The notes under the pieces were generated by a model, which was not told where the DNA came from, made no database searches, and worked only from the letters and a program-made list of their open reading frames with translations. From contig DAGJ01000014.1 in the NCBI GenBank assembly GCA_002495685.1, forward strand, positions 1 through 14,185: 14,185 nt of DNA, in the 5' to 3' direction. The translations under genes were made by a program, and so were the position numbers. Below are positions 7,349 to 14,163 of this stretch, in pieces (position 1 is the stretch's first letter; every line of letters starts with the position of its first letter). This DNA is from Methanobrevibacter sp. UBA412 (GTDB lineage: Archaea > Methanobacteriota > Methanobacteria > Methanobacteriales > Methanobacteriaceae).

Positions 7349-8176
7349 TTATATTCCTTTTTTTAGGTATAAAAATCCATAGGCGCAGCCTACGAATATT
7401 GCTCCCCCTACTACGTTTCCGAGGGTTACTGGTATTAAATTGTTTGTGATGAATTGTAGGAAGTTTATATGTGCGCCTAGTAGCATTCCTATAGGTATTA
7501 AGTACATATTAGCTACTGCGTGTTCGAATCCTAATGCACAGAAGCTGAACAATGTTAACCATATACTCACGGCTTTACTTGTTAAGTCATTTGCTGATGT
7601 TGCCATGAATATTCCAAGACTTATTAACCAGTTACATCCTATTCCTTTTATGAATGCTTGTATAAATGTTAAGGTATGTAGGATATGTCCGTGAAAGTAT
7701 AAGTCCGCTCCTCCATATGCTTTTGCATATGCTATCATAATTGCTGTTGATTTAAATGGTTCTACAGTCATTATGCCACTATAGTAAGCTAAGATGAATG
7801 CTACAAATAGGGCTCCGATTAGGTTGACGAAGTATGTTCCTGTCCAATCAATTAGTAAATCTTTTATTTTGAATCGGTTATCCATGTATCCGAATGTTAA
7901 CATGAATATGTTTCCGGTAAATAGGTTTGATCCTGTTAGTACTATTAATATTAAACCTACTGGAAATACTGTGCTGAATGCCATATTTGTTAATCCTGCT
8001 GGCATTCCAGTATTATATAATCCTGAAGATACTATTTCACCTATCATCCCACCTAATGCCATATAAGCTCCAGCAAGAAAGCTTAATATTATTAGTTTTC
8101 CTGTTGAGGAGTAACATTTTTTCGCACTTATATCTGCTACAATTTGTGATGTTTGTTCAGGTGTTTTAAATCCCAT
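7349..8176 (-). CDS. fdhC: Formate/nitrite transporter family channel, FdhC-like
   Basis: This is an inner-membrane pentameric channel of the FNT family, which moves formate or other small monovalent anions. The 275 residues contain about six hydrophobic helices. They keep the family marks: TPEQTSQIV at the N-terminus, AGAYMALGG (35-43), the omega-loop GSNLFTGN (82-89), KGIGCNWL (178-184), and the central histidine in GFEHAVANMY (H219). LGNVVGGAIFV (252-262) follows near the C-terminus. Methanogen FdhC proteins have this length and N-terminus. No fdhA or fdhB gene lies beside it, so it is not part of a formate dehydrogenase operon here. It may import formate for biosynthesis. It lies 22 bases after the acidic-protein gene and probably shares its transcript. 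No Shine-Dalgarno site is visible before the ATG; a TATA-like TATATAAA lies there instead. Formate as substrate is inferred from family only. Confidence 0.85.
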   Translation of the reverse strand: MGFKTPEQTSQIVADISAKKCYSSTGKLIILSFLAGAYMALGGMIGEIVSSGLYNTGMPAGLTNMAFSTVFPVGLILIVLTGSNLFTGNIFMLTFGYMDNRFKIKDLLIDWTGTYFVNLIGALFVAFILAYYSGIMTVEPFKSTAIMIAYAKAYGGADLYFHGHILHTLTFIQAFIKGIGCNWLISLGIFMATSANDLTSKAVSIWLTLFSFCALGFEHAVANMYLIPIGMLLGAHINFLQFITNNLIPVTLGNVVGGAIFVGCAYGFLYLKKGI

Positions 8177-8198
8177 GATCTTTATATACTTATTTTTT

Positions 8199-8417
8199 TT
8201 ATTCTAATTCAACATCGTATTCTTTTTCAAATAGTATTATGAATTCTTCTTCTACTTCATCTGTTAATTCTTCATTTGTGAAGCATTGAATTAATGTTAC
8301 ATCTGGATTTTCACATAATTCTTCTATGGCTTCATCTGTTAAGTTTTCTAATATTTCTTCGGCTTCTTTTTTAGTTTCAGTTTCTTCGTTATCTTCACTT
8401 TGAAAAGCTTTACTCAT
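8199..8417 (-). CDS. Small, highly acidic hypothetical protein
   Basis: I do not recognise this 72-residue protein. Twenty-seven residues are Asp or Glu against four Lys, so it is strongly negative. After a disordered start it has two probable helices (KKEAEEILENLTDEAIEELCE and NEELTDEVEEEFIILFEKEY) with a hydrophobic link VTLIQCF between them. The two cysteines (C35, C45) are not in a CxxC pattern. AGGGGAT at 8427-8433 lies nine bases before the ATG. It follows the 130-residue gene by 27 bases and precedes fdhC by 22 bases, all on one strand, so the three are likely co-transcribed. A binding partner for a basic protein or RNA mimic would fit the charge, but nothing proves it. Confidence 0.72.
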   Translation of the reverse strand: MSKAFQSEDNEETETKKEAEEILENLTDEAIEELCENPDVTLIQCFTNEELTDEVEEEFIILFEKEYDVELE

Positions 8418-8444
8418 TTTTAAACAATCCCCTAATTATTTTTT

Positions 8445-8837
8445 TTATATTTCTAAAATTTCATGCTCTAAACTTATTTTTTCATCTGAAAATTTTATTA
8501 AGAACCAGTCTGTATCTTCCATTGTTTCTTGTAATTCTAGTAATCTTTCTTGAAATGTTTTACTGTATCTGTATGATTGCATTAATGTTTTGAATTCTTC
8601 ATCATTTAAGTTTTTTTCACCCAAATCATTATTTTTTAATTCTTGTTTTAGATTGTCTGATTCTTTTTTTAAGAATTGGATTGATTTTTCAATTATTGTG
8701 GGTGTTAGTTTTATTTGACTTGGTTTTTTTGTTTTTGAATCTTTTATTAGGTAATTATAGTCTTTATCTGTAATTTTATATTCACCTATTTTATTACCAT
8801 ATTTATATATTTTAATGTTTTGGGTCATTTTAATCAT
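8445..8837 (-). CDS. Hypothetical 130-residue helical protein
   Basis: The gene is not recognised. The first 35 residues look like short strands (NIKIYKYGNKIGEYKIT). Residues 45-108 then form a probable long helical hairpin, with heptad-like runs in IIEKSIQFLKKESDNLKQEL and YSKTFQERLLELQETMED. A final strand pair follows (WFLIKF, ISLEHEILEI). There is no cysteine, signal peptide or membrane segment. Two starts are close together: ATG at 8837 and ATG at 8828 (MTQNIKIYKYG). Neither has a strong ribosome site, so the shorter 127-residue form is equally possible. It lies 63 bases downstream of the small zinc-ribbon gene and 27 bases before the acidic-protein gene, and is probably part of one operon ending in fdhC. 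Confidence 0.65.
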   Translation of the reverse strand: MIKMTQNIKIYKYGNKIGEYKITDKDYNYLIKDSKTKKPSQIKLTPTIIEKSIQFLKKESDNLKQELKNNDLGEKNLNDEEFKTLMQSYRYSKTFQERLLELQETMEDTDWFLIKFSDEKISLEHEILEI

Positions 8838-8900
8838 AACACATTTTTTTCTTGTATTTTTTCTTTAAATTTTTTATTATATAAAATACTTTTCCCTTTT

Positions 8901-9056
8901 TCATAATAAATTATTTAATATTAAGAATAGTAAATCATCTTCATATACTTCTTCATCTTCAATTTCTTCTATTTCAGTAAATTCATATCCACAGTTAATA
9001 CATTTTTTTGCATTGTCTTTGTTTGGATAATTACAATTTCCGCAGTATACTACCAA
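8901..9056 (-). CDS. 51-residue zinc-ribbon protein with TTG start
   Basis: Reading the minus strand from a TTG at 9056 gives 51 codons to a TGA at 8901-8903. The protein begins (M)VVYCGNCNYPNKDNAKKC and has a complete zinc ribbon C5-x2-C8-x10-C19-x2-C22, the same spacing as in the larger zinc-ribbon protein at 1755-2399. An acidic stretch follows (EIEEIEDEEVYEDD). The chain ends in a short hydrophobic tail, LLFLILNNLL, too short for an ordinary membrane helix but able to bind a partner. AAAGGGG at 9064-9070, seven bases before the TTG, is a good ribosome site, and a TATA box lies further upstream. There is no in-frame ATG, which is why ATG-based calling would miss it. It appears to be the first gene of the operon running to fdhC. 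Function unknown. Confidence 0.7.
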   Translation of the reverse strand: MVVYCGNCNYPNKDNAKKCINCGYEFTEIEEIEDEEVYEDDLLFLILNNLL

Positions 9057-9063
9057 AGTTTTT

Positions 9064-9070
9064 CCCCTTT
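9064..9070 (-). promoter_or_regulatory. Ribosome site supporting the TTG start
   Basis: AAAGGGG on the minus strand lies seven bases before TTG at 9056. The same word serves the helicase gene in this window, so it is a local norm and supports the non-ATG start. Confidence 0.6.
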
Positions 9071-9106
9071 AAATTTTATTTTTTAAATATTATTATATTT
9101 TATCTT

Positions 9107-9116
9107 TTTATATAAT
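9107..9116 (-). promoter_or_regulatory. TATA box of the zinc-ribbon/fdhC operon
   Basis: ATTATATAAA on the minus strand, preceded by an A-rich AAGAAA stretch of BRE type, predicts a transcription start near 9086. The leader would be about 30 bases and would include the AAAGGGG ribosome site. The spacing is what an archaeal promoter should show. Confidence 0.45.
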
Positions 9117-9396
9117 TTTCTTTTAATTTTTTTTATTTTGTTTTTTAATCCTTTTTTTTTTGTCTGTGTCTTTTTTTATTTTATATTTTTTTTATTTTTT
9201 CCTTATATTTTCAAATTCCTATGTTTTTATGTTTTTTTCTTACATATATTATATATACTAGTTTAATCATAATATTAAATAATTAAAAGTAATACTGACT
9301 TATGGTCTAAAAGTTTGTTATTTTTTTTACTAAATTTTTTATTATTTTTAATTAGATTATTTTTATATAAAAATATAAAAAGGGATGAAAATTTAA

Positions 9397-10962
9397 ATGT
9401 TTTTAACAGATGTTTTAAATTGTTTGGTAGAACAAAAAGATTTATTCCTTCAGTTAACACTTCAACACTTAGAATTAAGCTTTACTGCAATAATAATTGC
9501 AATCATTATAGGTTTAATCTTAGGGATTATAGCTAGTGAATACCCTAAAAACAAATGGATATTGAGTGTTGTTAATTTTGTATATACTATACCTTCTATT
9601 GCTTTATTCGGTTTTCTTATACCATTAGTAGGTATTGGTGATATTAATGGAGTAACTGCGTTAATAATTTATGGATTACTTCCAATGGTTCGTGGTACTT
9701 ACACAGGTATAACTAATATTAATAAAGATATTATAGAAGCTGCAAAAGGAATGGGTAGTACAAACAAACAAATTTTACGTAAAATCAAATTACCTTTAGC
9801 TACACCACATATAATGAATGCTATACGTACTATGGTTGTAATGACTATAGCTTTAGCAGGTATTGCATCATTTATTGGAGCAGGTGGACTTGGGGTTGCA
9901 ATTTATCGTGGTATAACCACTAACAATATCACATTAACCGTTGCAGGAAGTTTACTCATTGCAATCGTTGCACTTGTAATAGATTGGATTTTAGGTGAAG
10001 TTGAAAAATTAGTTCAAATTGGTAGACCAAAATCTCTTAGAATAGAAAAATTTAAAAATGTTTTTTTTAACAAGAAAATATTAACATTGTTAATTATCAT
10101 TATTGTTGGAGTAAGTGCTGCAGGAGTAGTATTAGAAGAAAACAATGCAAATAATACTATTCACATAGCAGGAAAACCAATGACAGAACAATATGTATTA
10201 GTATATATCTTACAAGGCGTTATAGAAAATAGTACAGATTTAAATGTAGAAGTAACACCTGGAGTTGCTGGAGGAGTGAGTTACATAGTTCCCGGACTGG
10301 AAAGTGGAGAATTCGACATGTGCCCAGAATATACTGGAACAGCTTGGAACCAAGTACTGAAAGAAAAAAGTATATATAATCCAAGTTTATTCAATCAATT
10401 ACAAAAGAAATATGAAGAAAAATATAATTTAACATGGGTAGGAATGTACGGATTCAATGACGAATACGGAATTGGTGTTAACAAAGAATTTGCAGAAGAA
10501 CACAACTTAAAAACATATAGTGATCTTGCAAAAATCTCATCACAAGTCGATTTTGGAGCAGAACCAGATTTCTACCAAAGAGATGATGGTTACCCAGGAT
10601 TATGTAAAGATTATGGGTTCAACTTCAAAAGTACAACTGATATAGATATTGGTTTAAAATATGATGCTCTTGAACAAAATAAAGTAGATGCTATTATTGT
10701 ATATACTACTGATGGAAGATTAGAAAATCCAAACATCACAGTATTAACAGATGATAAGCATTATTTCCCATCTTATGAAGCTGGAAGTGTAATAAGAGAG
10801 GATGAACTACAGAAACACCCTGAAATGAGATCTGCATTAATGAAACTTAACAATAAAATCTCAATGAAAGATATGATTCATATGAATTATGAAGTTGATG
10901 TTGAGAAAAAAGATCCAAAAGTTGTTGCAAATGAATTCCTTAAACAAAAAGGACTTGCATAA
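9397..10962 (+). CDS. Osmoprotectant ABC transporter, fused permease and substrate-binding protein
   Basis: One 521-residue chain joins the membrane permease and the extracellular binding domain of an Opu-type importer for glycine betaine, choline or carnitine. Residues 1-205 form the permease, with about five helices and the ATPase-contact loop EAAKGMGSTNKQILRKIKLP (114-133). A further membrane segment at 228-246 carries the chain outside. Residues 253-521 are the OpuAC-type binding domain, with CPEYTGT (309-315), VDAIIVYTTDGRL (430-442) and HYFPSYEAGSVIR (455-467), features of the OpuBC/OpuCC branch. Such fusions are known in lactic-acid bacteria. AGGGATGA at 9381-9388 lies eight bases before the ATG, and a stop codon directly precedes it in frame. 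The ATPase gene follows after 19 bases. Substrate choice within this group cannot be read from the sequence. Confidence 0.9.
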   Translation: MFLTDVLNCLVEQKDLFLQLTLQHLELSFTAIIIAIIIGLILGIIASEYPKNKWILSVVNFVYTIPSIALFGFLIPLVGIGDINGVTALIIYGLLPMVRGTYTGITNINKDIIEAAKGMGSTNKQILRKIKLPLATPHIMNAIRTMVVMTIALAGIASFIGAGGLGVAIYRGITTNNITLTVAGSLLIAIVALVIDWILGEVEKLVQIGRPKSLRIEKFKNVFFNKKILTLLIIIIVGVSAAGVVLEENNANNTIHIAGKPMTEQYVLVYILQGVIENSTDLNVEVTPGVAGGVSYIVPGLESGEFDMCPEYTGTAWNQVLKEKSIYNPSLFNQLQKKYEEKYNLTWVGMYGFNDEYGIGVNKEFAEEHNLKTYSDLAKISSQVDFGAEPDFYQRDDGYPGLCKDYGFNFKSTTDIDIGLKYDALEQNKVDAIIVYTTDGRLENPNITVLTDDKHYFPSYEAGSVIREDELQKHPEMRSALMKLNNKISMKDMIHMNYEVDVEKKDPKVVANEFLKQKGLA

Positions 10963-10963
10963 T

Positions 10964-10972
10964 AAAGGAGTG
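10964..10972 (+). promoter_or_regulatory. Ribosome site that decides the ATPase start
   Basis: AAAGGAGTG lies just after the permease stop codon, with the AGGAG core 11 bases before ATG 10982. The frame stays open upstream to 10889, inside the permease gene, but those extra codons have no ribosome site and no ABC homology. Confidence 0.7.
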
Positions 10973-10981
10973 TGTAGATTA

Positions 10982-11725
10982 ATGGAACCAATTATAGAAT
11001 TTAAGAATATTACTAAATCTTATGGAGATAATGTAGTTGTGAAAGATTTAAATCTTACAATTGATAAGGGTGCTTTCATTACTATTATTGGATCTTCTGG
11101 TTGTGGTAAAACAACTACTTTAAAAATGATTAATCGATTAATTACTCCAGATAGTGGTGAGATTCTTATTGATGGAGAAAATATTGAGAATAGGGATGTT
11201 ATTAAGTTACGTCGTAATATTGGTTACAGTATTCAAGGTAATGTTCTTTTCCCTCATTTAACTGTACGGGATAATATTGCTTATGTTCCTGAATTATCAG
11301 AAAAAATTGATAAGGAAAAGTTAGATAAAGAAGTCCGTGAGTTAATGAAGATTGTTAATCTTGATGAGAAATATATTGATTATTTCCCTCATGAGTTAAG
11401 TGGAGGTCAAGCTCAAAGAGTTGGTTTAGCTCGTGCTTTAGCTTTTAAACCTAGAATCATGTTACTGGATGAACCTTTTGGTGCTGTTGATGCTATTACT
11501 CGTACACAATTACAAAAGGAAATTAAGAAAATCCATGAAGAATCTAATATTACATTTATTTTCGTAACTCATGATATTAATGAAGCAGTTAGTTTAGGGG
11601 ATAAAGTAATTATTATGGAAGATGGTCAAATTGATCAGTATGATACTCCTGAAAAGATTGTTAATGAACCTGCTACTGAGTTTGCAAAAACTTTAATAGG
11701 GGATAAAAGTATTATTAAAATTTAA
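10982..11725 (+). CDS. Osmoprotectant ABC transporter ATP-binding protein
   Basis: This is the ATPase that powers the importer encoded just upstream. The 247 residues show every ABC motif in order: Walker A GSSGCGKTT (37-45), Q-loop Q85, signature LSGGQ (139-143), Walker B IMLLDE (159-164), D-loop GAVD and switch H197. The sequence groups with OpuBA/OpuCA/ProV-type ATPases by its start EPIIEFKNITKSYG and by THDINEAVSLGDK. It ends soon after the nucleotide-binding domain, so it lacks the two C-terminal CBS domains that sense ionic strength in OpuCA and OpuAA. Any osmotic gating must therefore act elsewhere, for example on expression. Co-transcription with the fused permease-binding protein gives a minimal two-gene transporter. 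Confidence 0.92.
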   Translation: MEPIIEFKNITKSYGDNVVVKDLNLTIDKGAFITIIGSSGCGKTTTLKMINRLITPDSGEILIDGENIENRDVIKLRRNIGYSIQGNVLFPHLTVRDNIAYVPELSEKIDKEKLDKEVRELMKIVNLDEKYIDYFPHELSGGQAQRVGLARALAFKPRIMLLDEPFGAVDAITRTQLQKEIKKIHEESNITFIFVTHDINEAVSLGDKVIIMEDGQIDQYDTPEKIVNEPATEFAKTLIGDKSIIKI

Positions 11726-11734
11726 TCTTTTAAA

Positions 11735-11756
11735 TTTTTATTTTTTAACTTTTTTT
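11735..11756 (+). terminator. T-rich terminator of the osmoprotectant operon
   Basis: Three T runs of five, six and seven bases follow the ATPase stop codon within about 30 bases, the usual archaeal termination signal. The rest of the convergent gap up to 11985 is AT-rich and holds no gene that I can support. Confidence 0.5.
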
Positions 11757-11947
11757 AGAAATAGAATAATCATTTTAATACTTAATTAAATTAATATCTT
11801 TAGCTTTTTCTTATTTTATTTTACATTGATTATTTAATTTAAGTTAAGTTAATTATTAAATATACTACTTTGAAGAGTGTGATGTATATTTACTTATTAA
11901 ATTTATTAAAAAATTACTAATTTTGAAATTACTTTATAAAAAATATT

Positions 11948-11955
11948 AAAAAAAA
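11948..11955 (-). terminator. U-tract terminator of the wall-peptidase gene
   Basis: Eight T residues on the minus strand lie about 30 bases past the stop codon at 11986, with further short T runs on either side. Confidence 0.45.
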
Positions 11956-11985
11956 GAAGAAAAATTTAAATTTATTAAAATTTCT

Positions 11986-13857
11986 TTAGAAACTAATACT
12001 AGCAGAAATACTTGCAAGATTAAATGAATTAGTATTCCAATTCACAATAGTACCTAAACTATTATATCTACTTGTACAATCTGCAGCATACCATACTCCA
12101 TCAACAAGAACTTGAGCCCAAACATGTCCAGTTACAAGTCCACTTCTAAATACACAATTTTTACCATGAACATATCTAGCTGGTAATCCTGCAGCACGGA
12201 ATAAAGCAATTACAAGACTTGCTTGATCTACACAATTACCATAACCTTTATTTAATGTGCCTAATGCACCATATTTAGTGTTAGCATAATAACTGTAAGA
12301 TATCTCATCTCTTACATAATTATAAATTGTCATTGCTTTATCTAAATCATTATTCAAACCAGCAGTTAATGTTTTAGCTAAAGATTGAATTGCTGCATTA
12401 TTTACTTCACAATTAGTTGTTGCAGATAAATATGCACTTGTATCATTTTTTGTATTTAAATCATTAATTCCAGAGTTGGTAGTACTTGTTGTAATATTTA
12501 TAGTACTATTAACACTAGCATTTTCATAAATACCGGAATTAGTATTATTAGTTACATTTGTAATAGTGTTTGTATTAAACACTGAGGAATTAACACTTAC
12601 TGTGTTAGGTAATCTATTATAGGTTTGGTAAAATGCTAAAGTTTTAGAGAAAACATATATATAGTTTTCATAACTTATTTGTCCTAAACCATTAGATGAA
12701 TCATATGCAGGAGCTAATCCATTAGTTAACATATAGTTATTAATACGGTTAGCCATGCTAATAACTTGGCTTATAGTTAAAGTACCAGTAACTGTTGAAT
12801 TTATGGATCCTGCTGGTTGTGATATATTTTCTATATTTATTGAATTATCACTACCATTTTGTAATTGTAATAATGCACTTGTTAAAAAGTATGCATATTG
12901 ACTTAAAGTGTAATTTTGACCATTTATAGTTACAAATTCAGGTAATTTATGATTATTATTAATGTAATCTGAAACTGTATGACTTATATTTAATATGTCA
13001 CTTACACTTAATGTATTATTCTGAATAATTTCATCAGTATTGTTTGATGAATCAGTTGTATTGTTTGTTGTGTTAGTTATTTCTCCAGGATTATAAACGA
13101 TAATCTCATTTAATTCATTACTTACTGAACTAAAAATATCATTACCATAATATGTAGCTTTTACATTATAATTTCCCGGATATAAATTAATTTGTAAAAA
13201 AGCATAACCTAATATGTCTGTTGTAGCCCAATAAACTTTACTTAAACCATTTAATGGATTAGATAAATTTAATGCAATATGTTGACCTATTATAGGATTT
13301 CCATTTGCATCTATTAACCTAACTGTATAATTTAATCCTTCACCGTAAACTTCTTCAAAGTCATCAGTTATTAAGAAGGACTCATTAAGAGTAATATTTG
13401 AAACTTGAACAGTTTGATTTAGATTTGTACTAGCTAAATTAGAATCATTACTTACACTATCAACATGATTTATAAGGTTTGAATTATTTTCATAACCATT
13501 ATTATCTGTTATATTAGTGTTTTGAACACTAGAAGCTAATTTATTATTAGATGATTTTGTTTCATTCTTTGAAGCAGTACTTTGTAAATTAGTTTTGCTT
13601 GAACTTGAAACAGTTAATGAATCATTGTTTTGATTAACCCCAACATCTGAAGGGTTATTATTTTGAAGGGTTGATGTATTTATGTCACTTACACTGCCTG
13701 AACTGTTAACAGTATTTAAGTTGTTATTAGTGTTTATACCCGTTCCGACATCCGTGATGTTTGAATCACTATTTGCGAAAACACAGGATAAGCCACCAAT
13801 TACTGTACAGGATAATACTAAAAGTATTAATACAGGCCTTAGCTTATCTTTTATCAT
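11986..13857 (-). CDS. Secreted pseudomurein-binding transglutaminase-fold cysteine peptidase
   Basis: The 623-residue protein acts on or in the pseudomurein wall. A signal peptide covers residues 1-28 (hydrophobic core 8-24, likely cut after VFA). A Ser/Asn/Thr-rich linker follows (30-155). An immunoglobulin-like domain spans about 160-256 (YGEGLNYTVRLIDANGNPI...YPGNYNVKATYYGND). Two pseudomurein-binding repeats come next (about 284-335, LSVSDILNISHTVSDYI; and 360-421, LTISQVISMANRINNYM), then a second Asn/Thr linker. The transglutaminase-like domain (487-615) has the triad C542 in GYGNCVDQASLVIAL, H578 in GHVWAQV and D593 in YAADC. This is the architecture of PeiW/PeiP-like pseudomurein endoisopeptidases and host wall-remodelling relatives. 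AGAGGTGA at 13861-13868 is an excellent ribosome site. Many Asn-x-Ser/Thr sites suggest N-glycosylation. Its own wall turnover is the likeliest role. Confidence 0.9.
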   Translation of the reverse strand: MIKDKLRPVLILLVLSCTVIGGLSCVFANSDSNITDVGTGINTNNNLNTVNSSGSVSDINTSTLQNNNPSDVGVNQNNDSLTVSSSSKTNLQSTASKNETKSSNNKLASSVQNTNITDNNGYENNSNLINHVDSVSNDSNLASTNLNQTVQVSNITLNESFLITDDFEEVYGEGLNYTVRLIDANGNPIIGQHIALNLSNPLNGLSKVYWATTDILGYAFLQINLYPGNYNVKATYYGNDIFSSVSNELNEIIVYNPGEITNTTNNTTDSSNNTDEIIQNNTLSVSDILNISHTVSDYINNNHKLPEFVTINGQNYTLSQYAYFLTSALLQLQNGSDNSINIENISQPAGSINSTVTGTLTISQVISMANRINNYMLTNGLAPAYDSSNGLGQISYENYIYVFSKTLAFYQTYNRLPNTVSVNSSVFNTNTITNVTNNTNSGIYENASVNSTINITTSTTNSGINDLNTKNDTSAYLSATTNCEVNNAAIQSLAKTLTAGLNNDLDKAMTIYNYVRDEISYSYYANTKYGALGTLNKGYGNCVDQASLVIALFRAAGLPARYVHGKNCVFRSGLVTGHVWAQVLVDGVWYAADCTSRYNSLGTIVNWNTNSFNLASISASISF

Positions 13858-13889
13858 CGTTCACCTCTTTTTTTATTTCAATAACACCA

Positions 13890-13900
13890 TTTTACCAAAA
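13890..13900 (+). repeat. Left copy of an 11-bp inverted repeat
   Basis: TTTTACCAAAA here pairs with TTTTGGTAAAA at 14081-14091. Each copy is itself nearly palindromic (TTTT-N3-AAAA). One lies 33-43 bases before the peptidase start codon. Confidence 0.4.
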
Positions 13901-14080
13901 TAGGTTTAATTAGATAAAATTTTATTAAGAACAAATTTAAAGAGTTTACACAATTCAAATTCATTTTTCTTTAATTTAAAAACAATTAAAAAATTGTGGT
14001 TTATTCTTAATAATTCCTAATAATTAATGGTGTATTTTATAATTAACACTCTTATATAACCCTAAAATACTATATAAAAG

Positions 14081-14091
14081 TTTTGGTAAAA
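14081..14091 (+). repeat. Right copy of the 11-bp inverted repeat
   Basis: TTTTGGTAAAA directly follows a plus-strand TATA-like TATATAAAAG and is the exact reverse complement of the copy at 13890-13900. Its position next to a promoter suggests a shared regulator site. Confidence 0.4.
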
Positions 14092-14163
14092 AAAAGGAAA
14101 AGCTTATATATTAAGGCTTTAATTTCTTAAAAAACTTTAATAAAAAATGTTTTATAAAAAATA

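Larger units (their letters stand above)
9057..9396. other. Divergent AT-rich gap with promoters for both sides
   Basis: These 340 bases separate the small zinc-ribbon gene (minus) from the osmoprotectant transporter (plus). Long T runs fill about 9125-9240 on the plus strand. I find no further gene, hairpin of note or known riboswitch. An ATATATTATATATAC stretch near 9244-9258 could serve as TATA element on either strand. If used on the plus strand it would give the transporter a leader of about 120 bases. Confidence 0.5.
13858..14163. other. Upstream region of the wall-peptidase gene
   Basis: No gene is visible in these 306 bases. A perfect 12-base palindrome ATAAAATTTTAT (13914-13925) sits where a minus-strand TATA element for the peptidase gene could be, giving a leader of about 38 bases. 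A self-complementary TTATATAA lies at 14052-14059. On the plus strand, TATATAAAAG (14071-14080) looks like a TATA box pointing at whatever lies beyond the right IS-like end. That downstream gene may have been separated from this promoter by the insertion. Confidence 0.4.

Noticed and set aside
7440..8169. Plus-strand open frames opposite the formate channel
   Set aside because: They are antisense to a well-supported membrane protein and show no protein-like pattern or ribosome site.
9057..9396. Osmotic riboswitch or structured leader before the transporter
   Set aside because: The region is mostly T runs with no stable stem that I can see.
9275..9536. Short open frames on both strands around the transporter start
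   Set aside because: Low-complexity Lys/Asn/Phe/Leu chains from AT-rich DNA; one overlaps the transporter gene in another frame.
10889..10981. Extended start of the ATPase gene inside the permease gene
   Set aside because: The extra residues are lysine-rich, have no ABC similarity and no ribosome site; AAAGGAGTG points to ATG 10982.
11998..13857. Lipoprotein anchor for the wall peptidase
   Set aside because: Cysteines at 17 and 25 lack a proper lipobox; cleavage after VFA at residue 28 fits better.
13682..13903. Plus-strand frame opposite the peptidase signal region
   Set aside because: Antisense of the Ser/Asn-rich linker, which naturally yields a long hydrophobic open frame.
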